DNA of 32,595 nt, from NCBI GenBank assembly GCA_016302965.1, contig JAEDMP010000021.1, forward strand, positions 1 to 32,595, read 5' to 3'. Positions 7,635 through 16,479 of the stretch are shown piece by piece. The stretch comes from Bacteroidaceae bacterium. Lineage in GTDB: Bacteria > Bacteroidota > Bacteroidia > Bacteroidales > Bacteroidaceae. The translations under genes and the position numbers were made by a program. Position 1 is the stretch's first letter. Each line of letters starts with the position of its first letter. The notes under the pieces are model-generated. The model was not told where the DNA came from and searched no databases. It was given only the letters and a program-made list of their open reading frames with translations.

Positions 7635-9590
7635 ATGGAAGACGAACTGAACCTCTCCACACCGGCCACACAGCCCGTGGAATATACCGACGACAATATC
7701 CGACACCTGAGCGACATGGAGCATGTGCGCACCCGACCCGGTATGTATATCGGGCGACTGGGCGACGGTTCCCTGCCCGAAGACGGCATCTACGTGCTGC
7801 TCAAAGAGGTGATAGACAACTCCATCGACGAGTTTAAGATGCACGCCGGAACCCGCATCGAGGTGAACGTAGACGACAACCTGAGGGTGAGCGTGCGCGA
7901 CTACGGACGCGGCATCCCCCAAGGCAAACTCATCGAGGCGGTGAGCGTGCTCAACACCGGTGGCAAGTACGACTCCAAGGCTTTCAAGAAGAGCGTGGGT
8001 CTGAACGGTGTGGGTGTGAAGGCGGTGAACGCCCTCAGCGCCCACTTCGAGGTACACTCCTACCGTGACGGCAAGGTGCGCAAGGCCACCTTTGAGAAGG
8101 GTATCCTCTGCACCGACACCACCGAAAACACCCAGGATGAGAACGGAACCTATATCTACTTCGAGCCCGACAACAGCCTCTTCCTCAACTACTCCTTCCA
8201 CAACGACATCGTGGAGACGATGCTCCGCAACTATACCTATCTGAACACAGGACTCGCCATCATGTACAACGGCAGGCGCATCCTCAGCCGCAACGGACTG
8301 AAAGACCTGCTCAACGACACGATGACCAACGACGGCATCTATCCCATCATCCATCTCAAAGGAGAGGACATCGAGATTGCCTTCACCCATACCAACCAGT
8401 ATGGTGAGGAGTACCACTCCTTTGTCAACGGACAGCATACCACCCAGGGCGGAACCCATCAGAGTGCGTTCAAGGAGCATATCGCCAAGACCATCAAGGA
8501 GTTTACGCAGAAGAACTTTGAGTATGGCGACATCCGCAACGGACTGGTGGCAGCCATCGCCCTCAACGTGGAGGAACCGATGTTTGAGAGCCAGACGAAA
8601 ATCAAGCTCGGCTCGCTCACCATGGCTCCCAACGGCGGGGTGAGCATCAACAAATATGTGGGCGATTTCGTGAAGACCGAGGTGGACAACTTCCTCCATA
8701 AGCATGCCGACATCGCCGAGGCCATGCTGCAGAAGATACAGGAGAGCGAGAAGGAACGAAAGGCCATGGCCGGTGTGACCAAACTCGCCCGCGAACGTGC
8801 CAAGAAGGCCAACCTGCACAACCGCAAGTTGCGTGACTGCCGCATCCATTTCAGCGATGCGAAGAACGACCGCAAGGAGGAGAGTGCCATCTTCATCACC
8901 GAGGGTGACTCGGCCAGCGGAAGTATCACCAAGAGCCGCGACGTGAACACCCAGGCGGTGTTCTCGCTCCGAGGCAAACCCCTCAACTCCTTCGGACTCA
9001 CCAAGAAGGTGGTGTATGAGAACGAGGAGTTCAACCTGCTGCAGGCTGCCCTCGACATCGAGGACGGACTTGACACCCTGCGCTACAACAAGGTGATTGT
9101 GGCTACCGATGCCGATGTCGACGGCATGCACATCCGCCTGCTCATCATCACCTTCTTCCTGCAGTTCTTCCCCGAACTCATCAAGAAGGGGCACGTCTAT
9201 GTGTTGCAGACACCGCTCTTCCGCGTGCGAAACAAACGGGCGAAAATCAAGAACAAGGAGGTGCTCGCTGCCGACCAACTGAAGAACAGCGGCAAGAAGA
9301 ACGACTTCATCACCCGCTACTGCTACAGTGAGGAGGAGCGGCTCACCGCCATCGCCGATCTGGGACCCGACCCGGAAATCACCCGATTCAAGGGTCTGGG
9401 AGAAATCTCACCCGACGAGTTTGCCGGCTTCATCGGACCCGATATCCGACTGGAACAGGTGACACTGCACAAGACCGACCAGGTGCAGAAACTCCTGGAA
9501 TACTATATGGGCAAAAACACGCCCGAACGACAGAATTTCATCATCGACAACCTGGTGGTGGAGGAAGACCGACCTGAAGAGGAGGACTGA
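7635..9590 (+). CDS. parE: DNA topoisomerase IV subunit B (ParE)
   Basis: A 651-residue type IIA topoisomerase ATPase subunit, which with ParC decatenates and relaxes daughter chromosomes. The GHKL ATPase domain shows RTRPGMYIGRLGDGSLPEDG (33-52), KEVIDNSIDE with catalytic-type Glu58 and Asn62, DYGRGIP (89-95) and GLNGVGVKAVNALS. The Toprim domain has ITEGDSASG (Glu423) and DADVDG (492-497) for metal binding, and RFKGLGEI lies near the end. The wording MYIGRLGDGSLPEDGIYVLL separates it from GyrB, which has MYIGDTG followed by a long LHHLVYE helix. Length is normal for Bacteroidota ParE. parC is not adjacent. It sits between the GNAT-like gene and the S41 peptidase with gaps of about 50 bases. 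Confidence 0.93.
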   Translation: MEDELNLSTPATQPVEYTDDNIRHLSDMEHVRTRPGMYIGRLGDGSLPEDGIYVLLKEVIDNSIDEFKMHAGTRIEVNVDDNLRVSVRDYGRGIPQGKLIEAVSVLNTGGKYDSKAFKKSVGLNGVGVKAVNALSAHFEVHSYRDGKVRKATFEKGILCTDTTENTQDENGTYIYFEPDNSLFLNYSFHNDIVETMLRNYTYLNTGLAIMYNGRRILSRNGLKDLLNDTMTNDGIYPIIHLKGEDIEIAFTHTNQYGEEYHSFVNGQHTTQGGTHQSAFKEHIAKTIKEFTQKNFEYGDIRNGLVAAIALNVEEPMFESQTKIKLGSLTMAPNGGVSINKYVGDFVKTEVDNFLHKHADIAEAMLQKIQESEKERKAMAGVTKLARERAKKANLHNRKLRDCRIHFSDAKNDRKEESAIFITEGDSASGSITKSRDVNTQAVFSLRGKPLNSFGLTKKVVYENEEFNLLQAALDIEDGLDTLRYNKVIVATDADVDGMHIRLLIITFFLQFFPELIKKGHVYVLQTPLFRVRNKRAKIKNKEVLAADQLKNSGKKNDFITRYCYSEEERLTAIADLGPDPEITRFKGLGEISPDEFAGFIGPDIRLEQVTLHKTDQVQKLLEYYMGKNTPERQNFIIDNLVVEEDRPEEED

Positions 9591-9639
9591 CACCAGACAT
9601 TCTTCTGAACCTCTATCCCGTACCAAAAAGAACCATTCC

Positions 9640-11238
9640 ATGAACAGAATACTATCCCTGATGCTGACAGCCTGCTGCTGTCTGAGTGTGAACGCCCAGC
9701 GTGGCTATGTGAACGAAGAAGCGCTGCAGAAACTGCAGATGGCCGAAGTCTATATCAACCACCTCTATGTCGACTCCGTAGACGAGAAGAAACTCGTGGA
9801 GGATGCCATCCGCGGTATGCTGGAGAAACTCGACCCCCATTCCTCCTATTCCACCCCCAAGGAGGTGAAGGCGATGAACGAGCCGCTGCAGGGCAGTTTC
9901 GAGGGCATCGGTGTGCAGTTCAATGTGGTGGAAGACACCTTATTGGTTATCCAGCCCGTGACCAACGGCCCCTCTGAGAAGGTGGGCATCCTGGCTGGCG
10001 ACCGCATTGTCAGTGTGAACGATACGGCGATTGCCGGTGTGAAGATGACCAAGGAGGAGATGATGCGCCGCCTGCGCGGCGAGAAGGGCACGAAGGTGGT
10101 GCTCGGGGTGGTGCGCCTCGGCATTGACGACCGCCTCTCGTTCACCGTTACCCGTGACAAGATTCCCGTGAAGTCGGTCGATGCCACGTACATGATCCGG
10201 CCCGGCGTGGGCTATATCCGCATCGGCAACTTCGGGGCCACCACCCATGAGGAGTTTGTCAACGGACTGAACAGTCTGCGTGCACAAGGCATGAAGAGCC
10301 TGGTGCTCGACCTCCAGGAGAACGGCGGTGGCTATATGCAGGCAGCCGTGGAGGTGGCCAATGAGTTTCTGCAGCGGGGCGACCTGATAGTCTATACCGA
10401 AGGACGGCGTGCCGGCAGCCGTCGTTATGAGGCGCAGGGCAACGGCAAGATAATGGAAGGCGACGTAGTGGTGCTCATCGACGAATATTCGGCATCGGCG
10501 GCAGAGATTGTCACGGGAGCCATCCAGGACAACGACCGTGGCTTTGTGGTGGGACGCCGCAGCTTTGGCAAGGGACTTGTGCAGCGCCCCATCGACCTGC
10601 CCGACGGCTCGATGATACGACTCACCGTAGCCCATTACTATACCCCCTCGGGCCGCTGCATCCAGAAGCCCTACGTGAAGGGAGAGAAGAAAGACTACAG
10701 TATGGACGTATACAATCGTCTGAAGCACGGAGAGCTGACCAGTGTCGACAGCATCCATTTTGCCGACTCGCTGAAATACTATACCCTCAAGCAGAAGCGC
10801 GTGGTCTATGGTGGAGGAGGTATCATGCCCGACTTCTTCGTACCCTTGGACACCACCCGATATACCAAGTATCACCGCGAGCTGGCCGCCAAGAGCATTG
10901 TGCTCAACGCCAACCTGCGTTATGTAGACCGCCAGCGCAAGAAACTCAAGGCGGCTTACCCTACTTTTGAGCAGTACCAAAAGGGCTATGAGGTGCCCGC
11001 ATCGCTCTTGGAGACCATTGTGAAAGAGGGAGAGAAAAAGAACATCAAACCCAAGGATGATGCCGAGAAGGAGAAGACGATGGCTGCCCTGAAGGTGCAG
11101 CTCAAGGCCTTGGTGGCACGCGACCTCTGGGATATGACAGAGTATTATGCCGTGTTCAATGAGGAGAGCGACATCGTAAAGCGGGCGCTGAAGGTCATCC
11201 TCAAGGAAGAGGGACAGACGAATAGCGATGCCGAATGA
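9640..11238 (+). CDS. S41-family C-terminal processing peptidase with PDZ domain
   Basis: A 532-residue exported serine protease. The signal peptide is MNRILSLMLTACCCLSVNAQ. An N-terminal helical region (LDPHSSYSTP typical of the family) is followed by a PDZ domain at about 85-170 (EGIGVQF, AGDRIVSVNDTAIAG). In the catalytic domain the SASAAE motif places the nucleophile at Ser286 and RRSFGKGLVQ places the general-base lysine at Lys311; the 25-residue separation equals that of the well-studied plant D1 processing protease. It should cleave misfolded or tagged proteins near the C-terminus in the periplasm. Both catalytic residues are intact, so the enzyme is probably active. It has a charged C-terminal extension of about 150 residues (LKAAYPTFEQYQ onward) typical of Bacteroidota members. 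coaD follows after 27 bases. Confidence 0.9.
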   Translation: MNRILSLMLTACCCLSVNAQRGYVNEEALQKLQMAEVYINHLYVDSVDEKKLVEDAIRGMLEKLDPHSSYSTPKEVKAMNEPLQGSFEGIGVQFNVVEDTLLVIQPVTNGPSEKVGILAGDRIVSVNDTAIAGVKMTKEEMMRRLRGEKGTKVVLGVVRLGIDDRLSFTVTRDKIPVKSVDATYMIRPGVGYIRIGNFGATTHEEFVNGLNSLRAQGMKSLVLDLQENGGGYMQAAVEVANEFLQRGDLIVYTEGRRAGSRRYEAQGNGKIMEGDVVVLIDEYSASAAEIVTGAIQDNDRGFVVGRRSFGKGLVQRPIDLPDGSMIRLTVAHYYTPSGRCIQKPYVKGEKKDYSMDVYNRLKHGELTSVDSIHFADSLKYYTLKQKRVVYGGGGIMPDFFVPLDTTRYTKYHRELAAKSIVLNANLRYVDRQRKKLKAAYPTFEQYQKGYEVPASLLETIVKEGEKKNIKPKDDAEKEKTMAALKVQLKALVARDLWDMTEYYAVFNEESDIVKRALKVILKEEGQTNSDAE

Positions 11239-11265
11239 TAACCTTGAATGATTAATGCGGGAAGG

Positions 11266-11703
11266 ATGAAGACCGGAATCTTTGTAGGGAGCTTTGATCC
11301 CTTTACCATCGGACACGATGATATCGTAAAACGTGCCCTCCCCCTGTTCGACCGATTGGTGATTGGGGTAGGGGTGAATGAGCGTAAGCAGTGTATGCTG
11401 ACGGCTGAGGAGCGGGTGGCACGCATCCGCCGCCTCTATGCCGACGAGCCGAACATTTCGGTAGAAGCCTATGCCGACCTCACCGTAGACCTGGCCAAAA
11501 GGGTAGGGGCCTCCTTCATCGTCAAGGGCGTGAGGAGTGTCAAGGACTTTGAATATGAGCGGGAGCAGGCCGAAATCAACCGCCAACTGACAGGCATCGA
11601 GACCATCCTGCTCTATGCCGATGCCGCCAAAGCGAGCATCAGCAGCAGTGTGGTGCGCGAACTGGCCCATTTCGGCAAGGATGTCTCCGGCTTCCTGCCC
11701 TGA
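11266..11703 (+). CDS. coaD: Pantetheine-phosphate adenylyltransferase
   Basis: CoaD transfers AMP from ATP to 4'-phosphopantetheine, the penultimate step of coenzyme A synthesis. The nucleotidyltransferase signature is FVGSFDPFTIGH, with TIGH (residues 14-17) replacing the usual T/HxGH motif. FIVKGVRSVKDFEYE corresponds to the conserved RGLRxxxDFEYE region, with Lys in the first Arg position. ISSSVVREL near the end matches the ISSTxVR motif. Starting at 11266 gives 145 residues and aligns the N-terminus with known CoaD proteins; an in-frame ATG at 11248 would add six residues (MINAGR) and cannot be excluded. It is the last gene of its run and converges with ruvB 35 bases away. Confidence 0.92.
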   Translation: MKTGIFVGSFDPFTIGHDDIVKRALPLFDRLVIGVGVNERKQCMLTAEERVARIRRLYADEPNISVEAYADLTVDLAKRVGASFIVKGVRSVKDFEYEREQAEINRQLTGIETILLYADAAKASISSSVVRELAHFGKDVSGFLP

Positions 11704-11738
11704 AGACAGGTGTTCCCGTTACGGAAAAGGCGGGACGG

Positions 11739-12773
11739 TCAGTCGAAGAGTGAGCCTTGCATCACCCCATTGCTGTAGGGATTGCGTCCGAAGTGGCGGT
11801 AGGCCAGGTCGGTGACCACACGTCCGCGCGGGGTACGTTTGATGAAACCCTCCATGATGAGGAAGGGTTCATACACCTCCTCCACCGTGCCGGCATCCTC
11901 GCCGATGGCCGTGGCGATGGTGGAAACCCCCACAGGGCCACCCTTGAACTTGTCGATGATGGTGAGCAGCAGTTTGTTGTCAATCTCGTCGAGACCGAAC
12001 TGGTCGATGTTGAGCGAGTTGAGGCTCAGTTGGGTGATGGTCATGTCGATACGCCCGTTGCCTTTCACCTGGGCGAAGTCGCGCACACGGCGCAGGAGTG
12101 CATTGGCGATACGGGGCGTGCCGCGGCTGCGGCGGGCAATCTCCAGAGCCGCCTCGTCCTCGATGGGTACCTGCAGGATATGGGCGGAGCGCTTGAGGAT
12201 GCGCGCCAGCGTGTCTGGGTCGTAGTACTCCAAGTGCAGATTGATGCCGAAACGGGCACGCAGGGGAGCCGTGAGCAGACCGCTGCGAGTTGTGGCACCC
12301 ACCAAGGTGAAGGGGTTGAGGTCAATCTGGATGGAACGTGCCGAAGGACCCTTGTCGATCATGATGTCGATGCGGTAGTCTTCCATGGCCGAATAGAGAT
12401 ACTCCTCGACCACGGGTGAGAGGCGGTGAATCTCGTCGATGAAGAGCACATCGTTCTTCTCCAAGGAGGTGAGGATGCCGGCCAGGTCGCCCGGCTTGTC
12501 AAGCACGGGACCGCTGGTAATCTTGAATCCCACCCCCAGTTCGTTGGCGATGATGTTGCTGAGTGTGGTCTTGCCCAGTCCGGGAGGGCCGTGCAGCAGG
12601 GTATGGTCGAGCGGTTCACCGCGGTATTTGGCGGCCTCTACAAAGACCTCCAGGTTCTCCACCACCTTCCGCTGTCCGCTGAAATCCCTGAACTCCAGTG
12701 GTCGCAAAGCATTCTCATACTCTTTCTCTGAGGTGGAAACACGTTCGTTTCTGATATCAAAATCTTCGTTCAT
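11739..12773 (-). CDS. ruvB: Holliday junction branch migration ATPase RuvB
   Basis: A 344-residue AAA+ motor which, with RuvA, drives branch migration of Holliday junctions during recombinational repair. Walker A is GPPGLGKTT (62-70) and Walker B is LFIDEIHRL. Sensor 1 lies in the LVGATTRSGLL region, and the C-terminal winged helix contains RTPRGRVVTDLAYRHFG. It starts MNEDFDIRNE at 12773; a longer open frame to 12863 overlaps the promoter and carries unlike residues, so it was rejected. Its own promoter lies about 60 bases upstream. It converges with coaD and is a single-gene unit here; ruvA and ruvC are not present. Confidence 0.95.
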   Translation of the reverse strand: MNEDFDIRNERVSTSEKEYENALRPLEFRDFSGQRKVVENLEVFVEAAKYRGEPLDHTLLHGPPGLGKTTLSNIIANELGVGFKITSGPVLDKPGDLAGILTSLEKNDVLFIDEIHRLSPVVEEYLYSAMEDYRIDIMIDKGPSARSIQIDLNPFTLVGATTRSGLLTAPLRARFGINLHLEYYDPDTLARILKRSAHILQVPIEDEAALEIARRSRGTPRIANALLRRVRDFAQVKGNGRIDMTITQLSLNSLNIDQFGLDEIDNKLLLTIIDKFKGGPVGVSTIATAIGEDAGTVEEVYEPFLIMEGFIKRTPRGRVVTDLAYRHFGRNPYSNGVMQGSLFD

Positions 12774-12833
12774 GATGATGATTGGTTCTATTGCTGGTTC
12801 TTTCTGCTGAGAGCATGTCTGCAGATATGTCTG

Positions 12834-12864
12834 CAAAGGTAGTGCAAAAAGCAGACAATGCAAA
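12834..12864 (-). promoter_or_regulatory. Promoter for ruvB (-7 TACCTTTG, -33 TTTG)
   Basis: On the minus strand TACCTTTG reads from 12841 to 12834 and TTTG from 12864 to 12861, with a 19-bp spacer. This is a full match to the Bacteroidota promoter consensus and fixes the ruvB start at the downstream ATG (12773). Confidence 0.75.
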
Positions 12865-12959
12865 ACAAACAGATGAAATAATCCGTTTAGGAAGTGTTAA
12901 AAAAGTAGCCTTGCCCCATTTTTCAAGGTTAAAAATGCTGATAATTCGTCAAAAGATTA

Positions 12960-12967
12960 TACCTTTG
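12960..12967 (+). promoter_or_regulatory. -7 promoter element (TACCTTTG) for the lipoprotein/DUF5723 pair
   Basis: TACCTTTG lies 29 bases before the ATG at 12997. No exact TTTG at -33. It is divergent from the ruvB promoter across about 120 bases. Confidence 0.6.
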
Positions 12968-12996
12968 TCCCATCACACCTCTTTTTTATAATTTTT

Positions 12997-14778
12997 ATGA
13001 TGAAAACCAACAAAGTAGAAAGATGGATGCTGTCAGCCGCCCTCGTGGCAGGCTTAGGAACCTTAGCGGGTTGCACCGACAGCGATTTCGACCTGAGCCA
13101 GGTCGACATGACAGTAGGATTGGGCAATGGTGAACTGAGTCTTCCCGTGAGCTCCACCGATACCATCCTGCTGAGTGACGTACTCAAACTGAACGATTCC
13201 GAAACGGTTGTCGAGCAGGAAAATGGTGACTATTATTTCCAGCAGGCTGGAGATGCAGTCAACCCCACCGACGTGTCTATCCAGCCGGTGACGGTGATGA
13301 AGAGTATCAGTACATCAACCGATCTGAAGATTTCACTGGCCGACTACCTGCCCTCGGTTGCTGCCACTACCCGTGCAGCCGTCAATCTCAAGCAGGAGGC
13401 CAAAGTGCAGAACTTCAGCTATGAGGGTTCGGTGCCTGCTGAGGTTGTGGAACTGAAGAGTGCCGAGGTGAGCAACCGGCTCACGCTGGATGTGAACTTC
13501 TCGGATGCTCTGCGGGCCTACGTACCGCTCATCGACGAGCTCTCGTTGGAGTTGCCCGCCTACATGACACTCGCAGACGTGAAAACCTCTGCCAGCTGCG
13601 AGCAGCAGGGAAGCAAGCTCGTACTGAGCCAGGTGAACACGGCACAGAAACTGCAAATCGCTTTCTCCATCTCCGCTCTCGACTTTACACAGACGGCCAC
13701 AGAACTGGGCAAGCTTGAAGTGGTCGACGGAAAAGTAAATCTGGATGCCGCCATCCGCATGGGTGTCAGCATCAGCAACATCAACCTCACGGTGACCGGC
13801 CAGGATCCCACACGTTGTGCCATCTCCACCTCGCTCTCTATGGGTGACGCCGTGAAGCTCACCAAGGTGTCGGGACGCTTCAACCCCTCCATCGACCTGA
13901 ACAATCTCGGCTCGGCTGCCATCACCGGCATCCCCGATTTCCTCACCAATGACGGAGTGGTCATCGACCTGGCCAATCCTCAGATCATGATTGACATCGA
14001 GAGCAACCTCTCCGTGGCAGGTGTCATCAACGGACGACTCACCGCCACCAAGAACGGAGTGACCACAGCCACTGTCAATATCCCCAATATGGACGTGCTG
14101 CCTGTTGCCACCACCCACCTCTGCATCTGCCGCGACAAGGCTGTCACCAATGCTCCGGGTCGTACGCTGGTTGAGGTGCCTACGCTCTCGACCCTGCTCG
14201 ACCCGATTCCCGACCGGATTACCTTCTCGGCGTCGGCCTCTGCCGACTCGCATCAGGTCTACAGCTTTGAGTTGGGCAAGAACTATACCATCACCCCGAG
14301 CTATGAAATCGTGGCTCCCATTGCCTTTGGCAGCAGTGCCCAGATTGTCTATACGGAGAGCTTCGATGAGTTTAATGATGATATTGAAGATTTTGACGTG
14401 GCTGAAGGAACCTATCTGCTGATGACTGCCGATTTGGAGAACCGCATCCCCGCCTATCTGAATGTAGAGGCTGTGGCCATCGATATCCATGGCAAGGAGA
14501 TGCCCGAAAGTCTGGTGAAGGTTGAGGTGACAGGTGAGGTGAAGGCCTCGCCCGACGGTGTGAACTCCACCACCTCGGCCATCCAGGTGAAGCTCACTCC
14601 CCAGAAGGGTGCGCTGAAGACCTTCGACGGTATGAAACTCACGGTGTCTGGTGCTGCCCAGAGTAGTCAGGGTGATGCCACTGTCGTGGGCAAGACCCTC
14701 AATGCCAAGAAGCACTCGCTCGTGGCCAAGAATATCCAAATCAAGCTGGTGGGCAAAGCCATTGCCGACCTCAACTAA
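12997..14778 (+). CDS. Predicted lipoprotein of unknown function, beta-rich
   Basis: A 593-residue exported protein that I could not place in a named family. The N-terminus is a lipoprotein signal with lipobox LAGC, giving acylated Cys26, followed by TDSDFDLSQVD; the aspartates after the cysteine may affect sorting to the surface in Bacteroidota. The rest is rich in Val, Thr, Ser and Leu with repeated strand-like segments (VEVPTLSTLLDPIPDRITF, and similar phrases such as VEVTGEVKASPDG), as in tandem immunoglobulin-like or beta-sandwich modules. No catalytic motif was found. The DUF5723 gene starts 39 bases after its stop with no promoter between, so the two are probably one operon and may act together at the outer membrane. 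An alternative ATG at 13000 would remove one Met. Confidence 0.8.
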   Translation: MMKTNKVERWMLSAALVAGLGTLAGCTDSDFDLSQVDMTVGLGNGELSLPVSSTDTILLSDVLKLNDSETVVEQENGDYYFQQAGDAVNPTDVSIQPVTVMKSISTSTDLKISLADYLPSVAATTRAAVNLKQEAKVQNFSYEGSVPAEVVELKSAEVSNRLTLDVNFSDALRAYVPLIDELSLELPAYMTLADVKTSASCEQQGSKLVLSQVNTAQKLQIAFSISALDFTQTATELGKLEVVDGKVNLDAAIRMGVSISNINLTVTGQDPTRCAISTSLSMGDAVKLTKVSGRFNPSIDLNNLGSAAITGIPDFLTNDGVVIDLANPQIMIDIESNLSVAGVINGRLTATKNGVTTATVNIPNMDVLPVATTHLCICRDKAVTNAPGRTLVEVPTLSTLLDPIPDRITFSASASADSHQVYSFELGKNYTITPSYEIVAPIAFGSSAQIVYTESFDEFNDDIEDFDVAEGTYLLMTADLENRIPAYLNVEAVAIDIHGKEMPESLVKVEVTGEVKASPDGVNSTTSAIQVKLTPQKGALKTFDGMKLTVSGAAQSSQGDATVVGKTLNAKKHSLVAKNIQIKLVGKAIADLN

Positions 14779-14817
14779 TCCCTTTCCTCCAACATGGTTG
14801 ACAAAAAAATAGCAGAT

Positions 14818-16224
14818 ATGAAAACGATATATCGATCTTTGTGTATGATGCTGCTGGCAACTGCTGCCACCGCCTCGGCACAGACGCTGAACTCAGCGTA
14901 TTTCACCCGTGACTATAAGTTCCGCCACACGATGAACCCAGCCTTTGCCAATGACCAGAACTATATCTCAATGCCTGTTTTGGGTAATGTGCAAGTGGCC
15001 ACGCGAGGCGATTTCGGTGTGGAGGATGTGATTCTCGACAATCCCCTCTATCCTTCGCAGAGCGCCGACAAGCTCACCACCTTCATGAACCCCTACATCT
15101 CGGTGGACCAGGCTTTAGACGGCTTCAAGAGCGGTGACAACCGAATCTCTGAGGATATGAACCTCACCCTGCTCTCGGCCGGTTTCCGTGGTTTCGGCGG
15201 TTACAACACCATCGAACTCAACGTGCGCCAGTCGCTGGGCCTCTCCCTGCCCTACGAGCTCTTTGCCTTTGCCAAGAATATCGGCAACCAGACCTATCAG
15301 ATTGGCGACATCAGTGCCTCTGCCCAGGCATACGCTGAGCTGGCTTTCGGACACTCCCGGCAGCTGAACGAGAAGCTGCGCATTGGTGCCAAGCTGAAGT
15401 TCCTCTTTGGTGGTGCCCGTGCCGACATGGTGTTCAAGGACATGCGTGCCGACCTCTCCTCCAACGAGAAGTGGACCCTCTCGGGCAAGGCCGAAGCCAA
15501 CGTGTCGATGAAAGGCTTCACCTATCTCAGCGAAACCAAGGAGTATAGCGAGGAGGGACGTGGCAACTACCAGTGTGTGGACGATGTGGATGTGGACGGA
15601 GCTGGACTCGGGGGCTTTGGTATGGCCGTAGACCTGGGTGCCGTCTACAAGCTCAACGACGACTGGACCTTCAGTGCCGCCCTGCTCGACCTGGGCTTTA
15701 TCAACTGGAGCAACAACATGACGGCTGCCAGCAGTGGTACTCCCTTCGAGTTTGACGGATTCCGTGACGTGGCCGTTACCGGCGACCGTGGTGGCGACAA
15801 ACTGGGCGACAAGACCGACAAGATTGGCGACCAGCTCAAAGATTTTGCCAACCTCACCGACCAGGGTGACAAGGGTAGCCGCATGAAGGGAATCGGGGCT
15901 ACGCTCAACCTCGGTGCCGAATATACATTGCCCGTCTATCGCCGCATCAAGTTCGGTGCGCTCAGCTCCACCCGTTTCAATGGTGACTATTCATGGACTG
16001 AGGGACGCCTCAGTGCCAACTGGGAGCCGCTCAAGTGGATTGACGGTGGCGTGAACTTCGCCGTCAACAGCTTCTCGGCCAGCATGGGCTGGGTGCTGAA
16101 TATCCATCCCAAAGGCTATAACCTCTTCATCGGTATGGACCGTCTGCTCGGTGCGATGAGCAAGGATGGTGTGCCCAAGGGTTCCAACTACAGCGTGGCT
16201 ATGGGTATGAACTTCACCTGGTAA
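14818..16224 (+). CDS. DUF5723-like outer-membrane beta-barrel protein
   Basis: A 468-residue exported protein with signal peptide MKTIYRSLCMMLLATAATAS, which favours ATG 14818 over an upstream in-frame ATG at 14794. The mature start (QTLNSAYFTRDYKFRHTMNP) and the later LNLGAEYTLP and terminal aromatic strand (YSVAMGMNFTW, ending in Trp) fit the DUF5723 family and an outer-membrane barrel. Residues about 322-356 form an unusual polar insert with repeated GDK/GDQ units (for example GDRGGDKLGDKTDKIGDQLK), probably an extracellular loop. Function unknown. Co-transcribed with the preceding lipoprotein; a strong hairpin follows the stop. Confidence 0.8.
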   Translation: MKTIYRSLCMMLLATAATASAQTLNSAYFTRDYKFRHTMNPAFANDQNYISMPVLGNVQVATRGDFGVEDVILDNPLYPSQSADKLTTFMNPYISVDQALDGFKSGDNRISEDMNLTLLSAGFRGFGGYNTIELNVRQSLGLSLPYELFAFAKNIGNQTYQIGDISASAQAYAELAFGHSRQLNEKLRIGAKLKFLFGGARADMVFKDMRADLSSNEKWTLSGKAEANVSMKGFTYLSETKEYSEEGRGNYQCVDDVDVDGAGLGGFGMAVDLGAVYKLNDDWTFSAALLDLGFINWSNNMTAASSGTPFEFDGFRDVAVTGDRGGDKLGDKTDKIGDQLKDFANLTDQGDKGSRMKGIGATLNLGAEYTLPVYRRIKFGALSSTRFNGDYSWTEGRLSANWEPLKWIDGGVNFAVNSFSASMGWVLNIHPKGYNLFIGMDRLLGAMSKDGVPKGSNYSVAMGMNFTW

Positions 16225-16252
16225 AGCTGGGCGAAGAGCTGCCTGTCAGAAC

Positions 16253-16292
16253 AAGGGGTGTGCCAAGGTTTAATCCTGGCACACCCCTTTCC
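16253..16292 (+). terminator. Terminator hairpin after the DUF5723 gene
   Basis: A 13-bp perfect stem (16253-16265 with 16277-16289) and 11-base loop, followed by a short TTTCC. The T tract is weak but the stem is GC-rich and is followed by a new promoter. Confidence 0.75.
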
Positions 16293-16389
16293 ATGGGCCT
16301 GCGGAAGGGAAAGTGGGACAAAATACGACTATTTGTCGTTCTCTCATGTTAAATTGTTACAGATTGACCACCATTTGCAAAATAATGAT

Positions 16390-16397
16390 TACCTTTG
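16390..16397 (+). promoter_or_regulatory. -7 promoter element (TACCTTTG) for the T9SS cargo gene
   Basis: TACCTTTG lies 82 bases before the ATG at 16480; a TTTG at 16374-16377 is too close to be the -33 box. The leader would be about 75 bases, long enough to hold regulation, but I see no clear structure in it. Confidence 0.6.
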
Positions 16398-16479
16398 TGG
16401 GCAAAATGGCGACATGCCATCCTTTATCGTCGTGCAATAGGTAGAAACGAATGAATCCAAAATATAAATAAAAAACATC

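Noticed and set aside
11704..11738. Possible terminator between coaD and ruvB (GTtCCCG ... CGGGAC)
   Set aside because: Short stem with a bulge, a long loop and no T tract on either strand.
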